Shown here: piece by piece, positions 10,470 through 23,263 of the stretch
Position numbering within the stretch: position 1 is the first letter of the stretch
Layout: every line of letters begins with the position of its first letter
Source: Excoecaria cochinchinensis
Lineage: Eukaryota > Streptophyta > Magnoliopsida > Malpighiales > Euphorbiaceae
DNA: 64,000 nucleotides
Assembly (NCBI GenBank): GCA_947683425.1
Contig: CANTUQ010000073.1
Location: 16,261,001-16,325,000, forward strand
Reading direction: 5' to 3'
The notes under the pieces: generated by a model
Told to the model about the DNA's origin: nothing
Seen by the model: only the letters and a program-made list of their open reading frames with translations
Database searches by the model: none
Translations under genes and position numbers: made by a program

Positions 10470-11331
10470 TGGGTTTTTATCACAAAATGAGATGAAAAGA
10501 ATCAAAATAAGGGAAAATAAGAGCAAAAAGCAAAAAGAATAAAGATGAAATAACACGGAGAATAAGTACGGAATATTTACCCTCAGATAATGCTTTAGTG
10601 ATGTTCTTGGTGTTGATTAGAGTCCCGCACGTTCCACGAGAAACAAAATGAAGGATCAAAGAGAGGAAAATGGATTGTTTCCTTTTTAACCCTTCAAAAG
10701 ATTGGCTTTGGAATTAAAAACCCAAAGAAAACTAATTAGTTTTAGTTCCTTTTTAATGGTTTGATCCTCAAATTAAAAGAAATTTCTTTATATGTGTTTG
10801 TTGGAAGAGAGAGAAAGTACGCTTGAAATTCGGCAGAGTTTCCCCTCTTGAAAATTTTTGGAACCCTTTTTAGGAAGAAATTCAAAGCTTTTATAGGCCA
10901 GACACGACCGACGGGTGTCGGATGTTGAGACGGGCGTCAGAATAATACTTCTGACATAAGGATTCATCCGACGACCCTGCCATTTCCACCGACGGGCGTC
11001 GAAAAGGTTGCATGTTCCGAAAAATCAGCTGGCGCGCTCCAGAAAAAGCGGGTCCGTCCGACGGGCATCGGAAAAACCACAGGCCGTCTGTGACCCTAAG
11101 CAATGGGCTGGCCTCTCAAAGACGGGCTGGCCGTCTGTCGAAGAAAATATACTTTTTGACTCAAACAAAACTCCCGTTCTTCCCCCCTCTGCCTACAAAA
11201 GGTGAAAAGACTCATTTCTCGTGGAGTATGGGACTAAAATCTCCCAATCCAAACTGTTTGTAAAGGTTCGGATACTGATTTCATCATAGGGCAATCTCTG
11301 ATCCGGACAGCTCCGGGACACGGTGCCTACA
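10470..11331 (-). repeat. 5' LTR of the non-autonomous element
   Basis: It aligns with 7,793-8,584 and ends on the plus strand CGGTGCCTACA. It carries several GACGGGCGTC(G/A)-type palindromes. The left boundary is uncertain: the recognisable alignment starts near CACAAAATGAGATG, and TG at 10,470 is a plausible terminus. Confidence 0.6.
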
Positions 11332-11335
11332 TTAT

Positions 11336-12385
11336 GCATTTTCCTTTTGTCTTTTAATACTTTTTCACCTTATTTTGCTCTAACTCCTCTCACTTGAACG
11401 TGTAGCTTTATTTCTTGTCTTTTATGCCTTCACATTTTATTCACTTTAATTCCAGAATAGTTTTTATTCATTTAAGTGTTTTCATGGCTTCACTAATGAT
11501 TTACTTCTTTTTTTATTGTTGAGGGCCTAAACGTGCTCCTTTTGTGAGCTTTCTTCATGGATGGAATTTCGAAGGGTAGGACGCCAGAGGAACTATGGGG
11601 TTATGTTACCTCTACTTTATTTATGGCTTTGCTTTATATCTTATATCTATAGTAGTGAAAGTTTTCTTGTGCACATGAATGTAAAAGATCACCTAAAGAT
11701 TGTTTTCATTAACAAAAGGGATTTATTCAACAAAATAAGACCAATGTCGTAATCTTCATCCAAGAAAAATAACATTTCCAAAGAAAGGATTTTTATTTAT
11801 CGAAATGGGATCATTCATCCCGGTTTTCTAAAATTATTCAAGGAACTCTTCGATTTTCGTAAGTATGTATTCAGAAACTGATATTCCCATCTAAATGAAT
11901 TCCTCATTTTTTGTATGATCTATTTTATTTTATTTGTTGGGGTTGTATTCTGCCCTTTCTCATAAAAAGTTAGTTTTATTTATTTACCGCTTTATTTATA
12001 GTTTTCTTATATGCTTGAAAAATGCGTTTAATTTACTTGTATGAATCGTGTGAGAAGAGAGATGAAAATTTAATCTTAAAAACTCATTTATAAACTTAAC
12101 CAAGATATAAGTAAGAGTGATGTCATGAACCATCTTTGGTTTAGGCTTCATGAGGTTAGAATAAACCTTTCCCAATGTTTTATTAGGTGGTGACTCCAAA
12201 ACTTACCTCTTTGCGCCCAGTTAGACGCCATCATGGGTCGATCGCCAATAATATAATAGGGGAGGTTCTCGGTCTATTGCAAAGCGGCCGACTTTTATGA
12301 ATTAAATGAACCTCCATCTAATCTCGGGTCCTAAAAGTGGACCATCGAGGACCACGCGAATGCCTCTCGAAAGCGTGCGTCACAG
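11336..12385. other. non-coding, possibly LTR of a Tat/Ogre-like gypsy element
   Basis: No gene is recognised in this AT-rich kilobase. Its right end leads into a GCGACTCCACTGG motif that in plant Tat/Ogre elements follows the 5' LTR, so part of the stretch may be an LTR into which the 3.5-kb element inserted. No termini or duplicates were found to confirm this. Confidence 0.3.
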
Positions 12386-12404
12386 TTGCGACTCCACTGG
12401 AGAC
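12386..12404 (+). other. possible primer-binding site / leader of a Tat/Ogre-like element
   Basis: TTGCGACTCCACTGGAGAC, followed by a purine-rich AGACTAAGAGACC, resembles the sequence just after the 5' LTR in Tat/Ogre Ty3/gypsy elements. The resemblance is from memory of the family, and no adjoining gag is present. Confidence 0.35.
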
Positions 12405-14078
12405 TAAGAGACCTTGGTCCTAAAGTATCTTGGTTAAATTAAATATAATTGGGTTTTTGAAATTAAAATTCTATCTCTTTTCGAAATTGCATACATATTA
12501 GGGCCTTAGAATTATGTTAGGTGTCCCCATTTACCTCTGTGTATTCCAAAAGGGCAACCCTATGTTCACTCAATATAGGGAAGTGCCAAGGATGACCACC
12601 AGCCCAAGTCTTGTACTAATTGGTATATTGAATGGTGACCCGATTGGTCGTTATGCTCGTGATGAGCTAGACCCGTTAGTAGGGGCCATGCTTGGATAGC
12701 CCTAAAATATCATTACCTGACTCAAGCTCATATAATATAATAGCAAATAGATACTTCCTCTAGGTTGTATATACCATAATACCTTGCTTGTTATGTGGGC
12801 CATTGTGTATTAAACAAATCTAATTTAATTGGAAGGTTGTTCATCAAAGGCTTTCATGCCCCGATGAGCTCATCCCAATTCAGTTAGAGCACCCAAATAT
12901 ATTGTGGCCGAAACTTTTGTGCATGTGCTTTAGAGGTTATACTGTCGGTTTTTTTCCATACACCATGCGTGTCCATTGGGTTTCCTGTTGACCCATAGAT
13001 CAAATTAAGGTTTTGTTATTTTAGCCTTCAATTAAGAATCTAACCTTACAATTTAACTTATTCCACAACTAATTCAAGTTTTATAACCCAAATTTGAATT
13101 ATAAGCATCATAAGCACAGCTTTATACAATTACGTATTATGGAAATTTTAAAATAAATTAATTTGAGTATCCACATACCTTAATTTCCTTTGCTCCTCAC
13201 TACTTTTCCTTTTCTTTATCTCTCCCCTTCCTCCTTTCTCTTCCTTCTTCTTTTTCCTCACCTAGGTCAAAATTATGAACACTAAATTCAATAAGTTTTT
13301 CTTCCAATTTTACCAAAATCCACATGAATTCAACTTAATTTCATCAATTCTTACATTAATCTACAAAATTTTCAAATTTTCACTTACTTGGGTATTTTCT
13401 TCTTCCCAATTTTCTTCAAAATTCTCAAATTTTCACTTCACTAATCGCTTGTATTAGGTAGAGAAGATGACAAATATTTGATTTAAGTGGAAATTTGAGG
13501 GAGAAATCAAGCTAATTTATTGGAGAAAAAAAAAGCAAGCATGATGAAAATGGAGAGAAAATGGTTCAGCCATCAATGAAGGAGGAGGACGACAAAATTA
13601 TTTCATGAATTTTTTGCAACATTTTAGCCATATATATATATATATATATATGGCTGAAATGTTGTTGAAAATTGAGTCGAGTACTATTTAATCCAAGGGT
13701 TAATATTAAGCCACATATCATCACCCTATTGGCTCCATTTTTTTTTATCAAATTTTCATGAAAATGTGTCCATTAATATGGAAAAATATCCCTTTAGGTG
13801 TGTCTAAATTTTTTTGTCAAAACTAGGTCGTTTCGGTTAAGTTTTTTGTCCGCCGGTGCATTTACTGATTCAATGATTCACTTTTCTATCTCAACTTTAT
13901 TTTAATTTTTCGCTTCTAAAAATTTTATTTTACCATTTATAATCATTCTCTAGGGTTAAATTAATTTTTTGAAGTCCCATATATATTTTTTTTACACTAG
14001 GTCAAATCTGGGCCAATGCATGCACTATCCACACTGAACCCGTTACTGTTTTCTATTTTTAACCTTTGAAGCCTTAGT
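12405..14078. other. retrotransposon leader remnant followed by the distal part of a minus-oriented giant LTR
   Basis: No coding motif is seen. From about 12,950 to 14,078 the sequence has the character of the distal part of the giant LTRs (T-rich, ACCTTAATTTCCTTTGCTCC-like block, CCACAT(A/T)TCATC). It appears to continue after the nested LTR at 18,739-18,909, because the sequence on both sides of 14,079-18,738 joins to resemble 32,230-32,462. The left end of this LTR was not located. A TA-rich hairpin lies at 13,605-13,675. Confidence 0.5.
13605..13675. repeat. TA-cored hairpin
   Basis: The arms AACATTTTAGCCATA and TATGGCTGAAATGTT are reverse complements with one mismatch and enclose an alternating TA tract. 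A related shorter inverted repeat (TTGGCTGAA / TTCAGCCAA) lies at the equivalent place near 32,865-32,900, so the stem is probably an ancestral feature of this LTR group enlarged here by TA expansion. Confidence 0.7.
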
Positions 14079-17000
14079 TGTAATGGCCCTAACATTGGCT
14101 TAGAAGTTTTAGTCAATGTCTACAGTGTATTTAGAGTGATCACAATGTAGAGTAGTGTATTGAGTGATGTTAATAGTAGTGAAGTGAAGAGTTAAATGTG
14201 TTTGAGGTATTGAAATCCTGGGATGGGGGACGCCGGGGTAGTTATACAGCGGACCCGGCGGTCGATTTTTAAAAAATTTATTATTTGATAACATCAATCT
14301 GTGGGCCGTCAGGAGTCTAGTGATGAAATTTGGATTGAAAACGGAGTCAAATAGGTCTCCAAAAGTCATTCTGAAGTTGGCCACTAGTTCGGTTCAAATT
14401 GAACCGAAGCTCGACTGAGGTTTGACCGAATTTTTAAAAATAGTTATTGAGCTCAAAATGGTAGAAAGTGGGAAGTGTACAGACATAAAATAATTTTATG
14501 TAATTTTTGATAGCATTAGAATGGTATTTTACGGTAGAACCGAACAGGGTTGAATCGGACCTATTTAAGTGAATCGGGCCCTAAATGGACTCCGATTGAG
14601 CTAAAAATTTGCAGGGAGGCTATTTTTGATGTTTTAAAAACAATTAAATTGGTTTGGAGTGAAAATAAGTTGAGTAACACATAAATACTTTGAAACAGTG
14701 GAAAATTACCGAAAAGCTAAAATTTTGGTTCAAACCGGTTGGACTGATTTGGTTCGTTTTCCTACTATATAAGGAAGCAAGTGGCTAGATTTCTCTAGAG
14801 AAATCCAGCAACCCACCGCCTCTCTTTTATTTCTTCAAATCGTATGCCATTTTTCACTTTCTCTTCCATTTTTCTTCATTCTTTCTTCAATCCTTCCCCA
14901 AATCTCAGCCTCCCAAACAAATCTCAGTCCCTCTATAACATAAAAACAGTAAGTGGAGTCCATTTGGAGCATTGGAAGTGAAGAAAACTAAGTATTCAAA
15001 GTTTATGGTGGAAATTGAGGTAAGTATATTGGGTATTTTTAATTGGGTTTAAAGGTTCATATGGGTATTTTCAAGGGTGTGGAACATGATTATGAAGTTA
15101 TTTTGTAAAAAGTAAGTATAGATTTGATGTTATTCCATTGTTTATATTCAGCCATGGTAAGGATTACAAGGAGAGGAAGATTTCTCTAAAAGCTAAGGCA
15201 TCAAAAAGGACACTTGAGAAGTGCTAAGAAAGGATTTGAGGTTTTTAGTTATAAAATCCTTTTATTTCCATTGTATATGTGTGAGTTTTAGGTTATGTCT
15301 AAGTATGAATTTGTGATAAAGGCATGATTAATTGAATCTAACTTCATAAACATGATTAGTGAACTTAAATAAGCATGTGTATGAGTTTAAAATAAATTAA
15401 AGAAACATAGAGTGAAAATCAAAAGTGATGCCGAATGGGAACATAAAGAAACTAAGTAAAAAAATTGATAATTTTGGCATATAAAAGGTGTTTAGATAAT
15501 GCTTAGCATGTTATTTAGAAGATGGAATGATTAAAGTAAGGAAAGGTAAACTTATGGGTGATGTATAACCTAGGATAAATTGATGTCAAGGGGATTTATT
15601 AATGTACTTTAGTATTTTATGTAAGTAAGTGATGTAAGAGATGTGTATAACATGAGATTAAGCTAATTAAGTGGTTAAGTGAAAGAAAAGTGAACATAGT
15701 GTTAATGGCATGTAATTGGTGTAAATAATAAGTATAACATGAGAATTGAATAACTGAGTGATTAAAAGAATGAAAAACATACATAATGAATTAATGGAAT
15801 GTTGGCCAAATTGAATATTAAAGGAACTAATAGTGTAAAATGGTAATTAAGGCATGAAATTGATGCTTATGATAAGTATGACACATAATTTGAATGATTA
15901 TATGATTAAAAGAATTGAATATGAACATAGTGTAAAATTTGTACCTTAGGCCGAATTGAACTTAATGAGTATTTAAAGTGTATTTTGATGTTTATGGTAT
16001 ATAAATGCATATAATGAATAACAAATGAAAAATAGGTATATGTGAAAGTGATAGTGTTTAATTTATGTACAAAGTGTGATAAACTATTTTGTTTACTATG
16101 AAAATGATGAAATAAGTGTATATTTATGTGAACTCATGGTATGCATGAGTGTATATTGAATATTGAGTGAATTGGAAGTGAAATGAATGAAAAAAAAGTG
16201 AAATGAATGATGATTGTATATTGCCCTTAATGATCTAGTAGTAAATCTAGTTCAGGATATATATGGCTAGCCATAGGGACATCAGTGTATGCCGCGGTAG
16301 CAAGTCATGATGACTTGCAATTATAGACCGATGATGGTCTATTTATAAGTGTAAGTGTAGTGTAAAGTGTAAGTGCAGTGTCGTCGGAGTGTAATTTGAC
16401 GCCCTAGTGGTCACTCTGACACTACCGAAGTGTAACCTGGCCTCCTAGTGGCCACTTCAGTAGGTTAGGGCTATAGAGGCCAGTCCGGTATATCTAGTCT
16501 AGTGATAACTACTGGGTGTTACTAGGGGCAAAAGTTGAATGAAATTGATTAAAAGGAGATTTATTGTAAAATATGGTGGAAAAGTGTAAAGAAAGAATTA
16601 ATTGAATGATTAAATGGATACATATGTAGTTAAGTGATAAGGATAAATATATAGTAATGATTAGGTGATAAGGATAAAGATATGGTAATGATTATGATAA
16701 AGATAAGATAAGATAAAATAAGGATTGAAAACGATAATTGACTTGAAATAGTACTTTAAGGACTAAACCGTAACTTATTATGAAAATGCTTGGTTAGGGG
16801 GTTAATTGATAAGTTATAAGTTAAGAAGTGATTAAATATGGAAATATAGTTAATTAGTGGATTAAACGTTGAATTATAAGTTAATAAGTGATTAGATGTG
16901 AAAATATAATTAATTAATGGCATAATGGTAAATAAAAGAAAAAAGAAGGGCAATATCATAATTTGATAAAAGTTTAGGGCAAAAGGGTAAATATGTAATT

Positions 17001-18738
17001 AATTTGAATAAAGTAGTGATAAATATGGAGATAAGTGAGAATGAGACAAAAATGAAGGAAATAAAAAGTTTAGGGGTAAAATGGTAATTTTACACCTAAT
17101 GGATAAGTATAAAGTAAGATAGGTAAAAAGTGTGATTAAAAAGGTTAATTATATAAATAAGTGAAAATGTAGGGACTAAATGGTAATTTGGCATCAAGGT
17201 AGTAAAGTAGGGACCGAAATGTAATTTGGTAAAATATTTAAGGTTAAAGAGGGAAATTAAATGCAAATAAGGGTATTTCGATAATTATTAAAAAAAAGGG
17301 ACATAGTTGGAATTATGAAAAAAGTTGAGGACATGAACGTAATTATCAAAATTGTAAGGTTAATTAAAGGACTAGGGTGTAAATAGTTGATAAATTGATT
17401 ATATAAATAAAGAAATGATTTTTAATGATGAATTTAGTATTTAATTATAATTATTGTATAATATAAATGTAAGATATATGAAAAATGAATTAAGTGAGAA
17501 AATTAAGTGAAAATGGGACCTAAATGTAATTTAGTGAATTTATAAGGTTAAAGCGGAATTTAAGTGTAAAAAAGTTAAATTGGTAATTAAAAGTAATTAA
17601 AAGGGGTAAAAATGGAAAATAAAAATAAGTGAGGTTAAAAGTGAAAATTATGTATAATTAATTAATGGCATTTTGGTAATTAAGTGTAAAATGAGGACAT
17701 AAATGGAATTAGTGTAAAAGAAAGGACATGGATGGTATTATAGTAAAAGTGGGGATATAGATGTCATTAATGGAAAAGATGTGGACATAATTGGAAATCA
17801 AGAAAAAAGATTAAGGATTTAAATGTAATTAATGATATAATAAGTTTAATAAAAGGATTAAAATGTAATTAGTGAATAATATGGTTTAATGCCTAATTAT
17901 GTAATTAGATTGATGGAAAAATTAATTAAATTAGATTAATATAATAAATAGAATACAATAGTGTAATTAATTGAATATTAGTTAAGTTTGAATGTAAAAT
18001 AGATAATTAAAGGACCGTAACGGAAGTAATGAATAGTGACAGTTATGAATCGAATAAGTGGTAGACATAAAAGATTAATGTGTAAATATGAATGATAAAT
18101 TGAAATAAATAATTGGTTAAGTTATATATATATTAGTCATGTGTGTGAACCTAATTTTAGTAATGGAAATCCTTGGACTTGTAACCATCACTGGGCATAT
18201 TAATGCTCAACACGTAGTTTTTATTGACTGAGTGTAGGTACGCTATAGGAGTGGAGCAGCATACCCCAGGAGGTTTTTGGGAGCATATCAGTGAAGGAAG
18301 ACTGAAGTTTGTTTTTGTATGATTTGTTGGCATGTATATAAATGTGAAGTTGGTGTATGTATTTGTATATGTATGGATAGTTGGTATTGGTATAATTCTG
18401 TGGTGAATGAATATTTTGGGGTTGTTGATGGTATGAGATAGATGATATTATTGTTGTGCCCTTGCCGGGGCTGCGGTTGTTTGAAATTGCTGGTTTGGAT
18501 AGTTAAAGTATAAGCCGTTATACTGCCAAAATTTGACCAAATGAATAGTAACAATAGACAGTTATAGGTCAATCGGCAATATGAGTTATTAAGATATAAA
18601 ATGGCTAAATGAGTATAATGGTTAAGTGTGGAAAAAAAAAATTACCCGAGTTTTGCATTAAGATTTTAAGACTGTGTTTTCAATCATAGAAATCGTGCAA
18701 CATAGTAGTGAGTGCATATATCATATAAGGGTGTTACA
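14079..18738 (+). mobile_element. giant solo LTR (4.66 kb), family TGTAATGGCCC
   Basis: It starts TGTAATGGCCC and ends AAGGGTGTTACA. It is flanked by TTAGT (14,074-14,078) and CTAGT (18,739-18,743), a 5-bp target duplication with one change. There is no coding region, and the middle is repetitive 'GGGACTAAATGGTAATTT'-style AT-rich sequence. A second copy lies inverted at 27,271-32,462. The two match through the block at 16,240-16,540, including GACCATCAT, GCGGTA, GGCTAGCCAT and AACTAGATTT on the appropriate strand. It is nested in another LTR. Confidence 0.75.
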
Positions 18739-18909
18739 CTAGTTGACTTAAATTTCACCTCAAATTTCATCTCAAACTCTCCATGAATTGTACTTCCCAA
18801 TTCTTAAGAAAAGTGCATAGCGGTCCCGTATCGTACTATTCACCCCGAGTGGTATTATTCATGGCTCGAAAAGTACTATTCACGTAATCGAAATTTTCGG
18901 AGCGTTACA
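18739..18909 (-). mobile_element. terminal piece of a minus-oriented giant LTR
   Basis: Its right end AGCGTTACA is the LTR start on the minus strand (TGTAACGCTCCG). The segment with TACTATTCAC...ATTCATGGC(T/C)CGAAAA matches the same end of the LTR at 27,271-32,462 and marks a related family. TTTAT at 18,910-18,914 would be one half of its target duplication; the other half was not found. It adjoins the 3' end of the gypsy pol remnant. Confidence 0.6.
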
Positions 18910-18914
18910 TTTAT

Positions 18915-19176
18915 CCCCTACTAATTAAAGAGTTGAGAATATTGTTGTCTCATTGTCTCTTCTGGCTCTTACGTAGCTTCCTTGACATTGTTTCTCTTGC
19001 AAGAATCCTCATTGGCTCCTCATCATAGGTCAGGTCTGTCCTTAATTCCACTTCCCCTGTTATAATAACATGTATTGGATCAAATCGGTAGCTTCACAGC
19101 ATCGACATATGGAATACATCATGGATCTTTTCTAGCCCAGGTGGTAAAGCTAGTCTGTAGGCTGCTAGTCCCACAC
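18915..19176 (-). pseudogene. Ty3/gypsy pol C-terminal tail
   Basis: The minus-strand translation reads VGLAAYRLALPPGLEKIHDV, then FHMSML, a stop where Arg is usual, SYRFDPIHVI and DLTYDEEPMRILAR. This is the conserved segment after the integrase in chromovirus-type gypsy elements. It continues directly from the segment right of the nested LTR (23,264 onward), where GPYEILERV precedes it. A chromodomain tail is not recognisable. Confidence 0.85.
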
Positions 19177-22100
19177 TGTCACACCCCGAACTGGGCCTAG
19201 TCGGAATATGCTTGCTCAGTCAGAGTGAGTGAGGGTAATTCGGTATTCTGTACATGAGTAATATGGATAATAAGGATTTATTTGCTAAGAAATTAATTAA
19301 ATAAGTTAAGTGAAGGAATTATTATGGTGTGCTTATAGTGTATGGTAGTAGGATGTATGTGGGCTAAGAGATTTTATTGTGTGGTTTATGAGCATGGTGC
19401 CTTGGATGAAAAGTGGATTATAAGGAAATGTTAGGGTGTGACTTAGATTTGGTACCATGAAGATATTATTGTAAGAGGTGTTTGTGTGTGTTTGGTGTAT
19501 GGTGCATGTATGAGTAAGTCAAAGTGGACTTGTAATATTATGACATGTGAGCCTATAGGAAGTGGACAAGTGGATTTGGTAGGTGTGCATTTAGTGTGAA
19601 AGAAAGACTAAGTGTAAGGAAAAAGGAGTCCTCTCATCCTCCCTATTCCCCATTTTCTTATCCTTTTCTTCCCTTTCCTTGCTCAATCTCTTGGTTTTGA
19701 GTGAATTAGAGTTGTTTTGGTGGAGCTTGGGAAGTAAGATCGAAGAGGTAAGTTGGGGTTTTTAGGGTTCCTACATTTGAGTTCTCTTTCTTCTTCTAGT
19801 TTTGTTTAAGTTATGGATTGGATTAAGAATTGTGAGTTTGTTTGTGCAAGTGATTGATGATAAGAAGAAGCAAAGTAAAGGAAAAGAGAAGATTAAAGCT
19901 TGAAGAGAGCAGCTATTGTGCAACAAGATGTTTGGGAGTTTGATTCCTATATTTGAGTTTTAATTTGTCTCTATCCTAAATTCTTCTTGAATTATGAATA
20001 TACCTTTGTATGTGATTTCCAGTAAATTGAGTGTTTTGATATGAGTTTTATGCATGTATTTGTGTGGGTAAATGTATTAGTAATGCATGATGTTGATTAA
20101 ATTGATGGAATGTGAGAATTGAAAGTGAAGTGCATGATTGGGTAAACTCTATCTAGTTCTCATCTGACCACTGTGCAATGGTTTTGTCTTAAGTAGAGTT
20201 TTAGAACTCTAAATTATGTGATTCTTGAACCATTAGAACCATGACTTCTATTACTTTAAAAGTATCAGAAATAGCCTTGGGCGAATTTTTGCTCTAAGAT
20301 CCTGGAAATCTGCTAAAACCGTAGTGCCTCTGTTTGGGTCGGGTTACTTGACCACTATAGGTTGTTTAGATCATATATGAAGTTATAGATGTCCAATTGA
20401 TCTGAAATTTATTTCTTTTGAAATTTAACATCTTAGGGAACAAATGTTAAGAAGGAAGTTGTTCCTAAATATTTAGTTTAGATGCCCGTTTAGGCTGAAC
20501 AAAAATCAGTTGAGAAGCAGTCCTGATTTCCAGCTTCTGTTTTGCAAGTTTTTGGTAGGTCACGGTGGTAACCAAATTCATTACCACCGTGACATATGAA
20601 AATCCTGGGCAGAATGCTTAGTTTAGACCTCATGGTGGTAACCAAATTCATTACCACCGTAACCCCTTCTGTCTTGACCAATTTAGGTGTTTTTCTTCCC
20701 GAATTGAACCCCTTTTGCACCAGAACTTTCTAGGATCCATCAGATGTATGTTTAGGACTATTAAATGAGTATAAGGATAGTTATCACTTGGAAAATAAAC
20801 ATGATTAGGATTAAGATTAATAGCAAACTAATGAAGTAATGAGGTGTAAATGTATATATTAGAATCAAGTCAAGTTTAATGACATTATTAAACATTATAA
20901 TACTTTAATCTATATAAAAGCGTATGATATGAACAAGTATGCATAGGTATGACTTAAGATCTAAGTTATATACTCATGAAAGACGTCACATGAAATGAAT
21001 TTGCTTAATGAAATATATATATGGGATATGAGTAGTGAATGTGTGATTGAAGTAATTGCCTAACAATGTTATATGATGCATGCATTGATAATAAATGTTA
21101 ATAGAATGTATTAGTATGCAAGATATCTATGATGCTATTATGGTTCATGCTAAATGTGATTTAATACTTCTAGCTCATGGATTTCTCTTTTATTGGAGAC
21201 CCATAAGGTGGCAAACCGGGTAAGTAAGTATTTATATAAATGTGCAATTAATCGGCATGAATGATATAATAAAGTGTAAGGAATAACATTTTGTTTTGGG
21301 TTGTGAGTATGTCACGGTGTCAACCTAATGGGTTACCACCGTGAGGTACCCCAGAAGTGCATTCTGTTTTGGGTTGTGGGTATGTCACGGTGACAACCAA
21401 TCTGGTTGTGACCGTGACCTACTCTATTTTTGTAAAGAATGGTTAGTTGTTAAAAGTAAAATTTGAATGTTCAGTTAATGATTGGCATGATAATGTTTCT
21501 ATATTTGATTCTGATAAGTTTTAAAACATTGAATAGTGCTAAAGTATGTTGAAGGAATTATATTGTATGCTTCGTAATATGAGTAGTATGATGCATGGCT
21601 GATGATATAAATTTCTTTATATGTCTACTATACTCTGGGCTATGTGTGACGATATTTATATATTGTCTGATGTGACACATGATTTGAATGATGCATGACC
21701 TGCGAGAGTCAGTCTAGTGGATAGTTAGGCATGCCTAATAGAGTTTGTATGTGTAGCTGCAGCGCCCCTTTGAACGATTTGGACCCCGATCAGGTCCCCG
21801 AATGGTTCCTTGCGAACCCTATTATGTGTATGTGTACGGATCTTGTTTAAGATCCTGTTCAGGGAAATGCTTTTGAAATGTGAAAAGTGACAGTACTTTG
21901 CGATTTGTACCCGTAAGGTACAGTTTGTTACTCGTTATCCACTATTTTGAGTCAGCAGGTATTTCGTTTGCTTTATCTGATATGAATATGAGAATATGAT
22001 ATCCGAATGTGTAAGATTTCGATCATGTGAACCAGTTATGAATTCGAAGGTGATTATGAATCTATGATTGGGTTAAATGTGACTCAAACATGCCTGTTAT

Positions 22101-23258
22101 GTGCAATTATTCATATATATCGTATTATGACTGTGTTTGAATATAATCAACATGCAATTCTGATCCGTTTTGATTATAGTTATGTGAATTAATAAGTGCA
22201 GACTTATTGGCTCTCTGGAATATTGTATAGTTGCTTATGTTAAAGATTAATGTTGTGCAGCGGAAGTGTGATGGTATTGTGATTATGTACCTATGCTCTC
22301 AGCTAGTGTATATGTATCGTAGTATGATTGTAGTATGAGTAGACTCTAACGAGTTTTGCTCGGGAATTTGTGGGCACTATGGTGTGAATAGTTAGGGTAC
22401 TAGTTCTCGGGACTGGGGTATGGTTATTTTTGGCAAGATAATTGCATGATTAAGTTGTTATGTATCTATGCATGGTGTACTTCCAAAAGCCTGACTTCCC
22501 AATGTACTCGGTAAATGTGTGCATATGAGGACCTGTATTGGTATGACGATACAAGTATTAGCATATAAATATAATGATACTGACATGTAACGTATAGGTA
22601 AGTGCATGCATGTGAAGTTATAGGTAGTTATGCATGAACATACCCACATCTTGTATGGCGATGTTTGATTTGGTTCGTGTTACACATATGAGTACATGAA
22701 TATGATTAGAAACATTTGAATGCATAGCTATTATATGTAAGTACATATACATTTCTCGGTAAGAACTAGATGTGTATGATATTTGTGTGTGTTATGCCTT
22801 GACGACCATTGTGAATGGCCGTCCATATTATTATGTTTGTTCTCCCCACTAAGCGTTATCGCTTAGCACGGGTTCTTTTCCCGTGCAGGTGGCAGGTTTG
22901 GTTCGGTTCGAGTCACGCATCTGCAAAGTCGGCCACATAGGAGCTAGAAGTTTTGTATTTTGTTCAGTTTCTGTAGCCTGGATTTTGTAATTCTGTATAA
23001 TATGTATATGTAATAATATGTAAAGAGAATGATGTAATATTTTAGGCGATGTAAATTTGTAAATTTGTATATGTGTATGCTTTCGTTTAGAGTATGCGCA
23101 TTTGTGAATTATGTATGTTCAGTTTTTGCTCCTTAAAGTTTTAAATTCTTTCGTAATTATATACGATTTGTATCATTTTTGTTCGGTAACACACCTACTC
23201 GTACGGCTTCCTACTCCCTTGCGGATGGGTTCGCCTGCGTATGGGTTGGGGTGTTACA
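19177..23258. mobile_element. giant solo LTR (4.08 kb) inserted in gypsy pol
   Basis: It starts TGTCACACCCCG and ends GGGGTGTTACA, flanked by perfect CACAC duplications (19,172-19,176 and 23,259-23,263). It splits a gypsy reading frame that continues on both sides. No coding region is present. It shares the two-hairpin module (22,849-22,886) with the solo LTR at 3,025-5,668 in the opposite orientation, at a similar distance (about 370-390 bp) from the TGTAACACCCC end. Four long palindromes lie at 20,560-20,592, 20,629-20,662, 21,311-21,345 and 21,384-21,418. Confidence 0.88.
20560..21418. repeat. four ACCACCGTGA-type palindromes
   Basis: Two adjacent hairpins (20,560-20,592 and 20,629-20,662) have TCA(C/T)GGTGGTAA and TTACCACCGT arms with an 8- to 10-bp loop. 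Two more lie about 700 bp away (21,311-21,345 and 21,384-21,418), with arms GTCACGGTG.. and ..CACCGTGA(G/C). The spacing within each pair is about 70 bp. They are GC-richer than the surrounding LTR. Confidence 0.8.
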
Positions 23259-23263
23259 CACAC

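Larger units (their letters stand above)
7793..11331 (-). mobile_element. non-autonomous LTR retrotransposon (LARD-like, about 3.5 kb)
   Basis: Two diverged copies of an approximately 0.8-kb sequence (7,793-8,584 and about 10,470-11,331) lie in the same orientation. On the minus strand both begin TGTA(A/G)GCACCGT and run through GGATCAGAG, GATGAAATCAGTATCCGA and TTCCACGAG-type segments. A purine-rich G run sits just inside the left copy on the minus strand (rc of 8,585-8,600), as expected for a polypurine tract upstream of a 3' LTR. TTAT at 7,789-7,792 and 11,332-11,335 may be the target duplication. The interior (8,585-10,469) has no gag or pol motifs. Confidence 0.7.
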
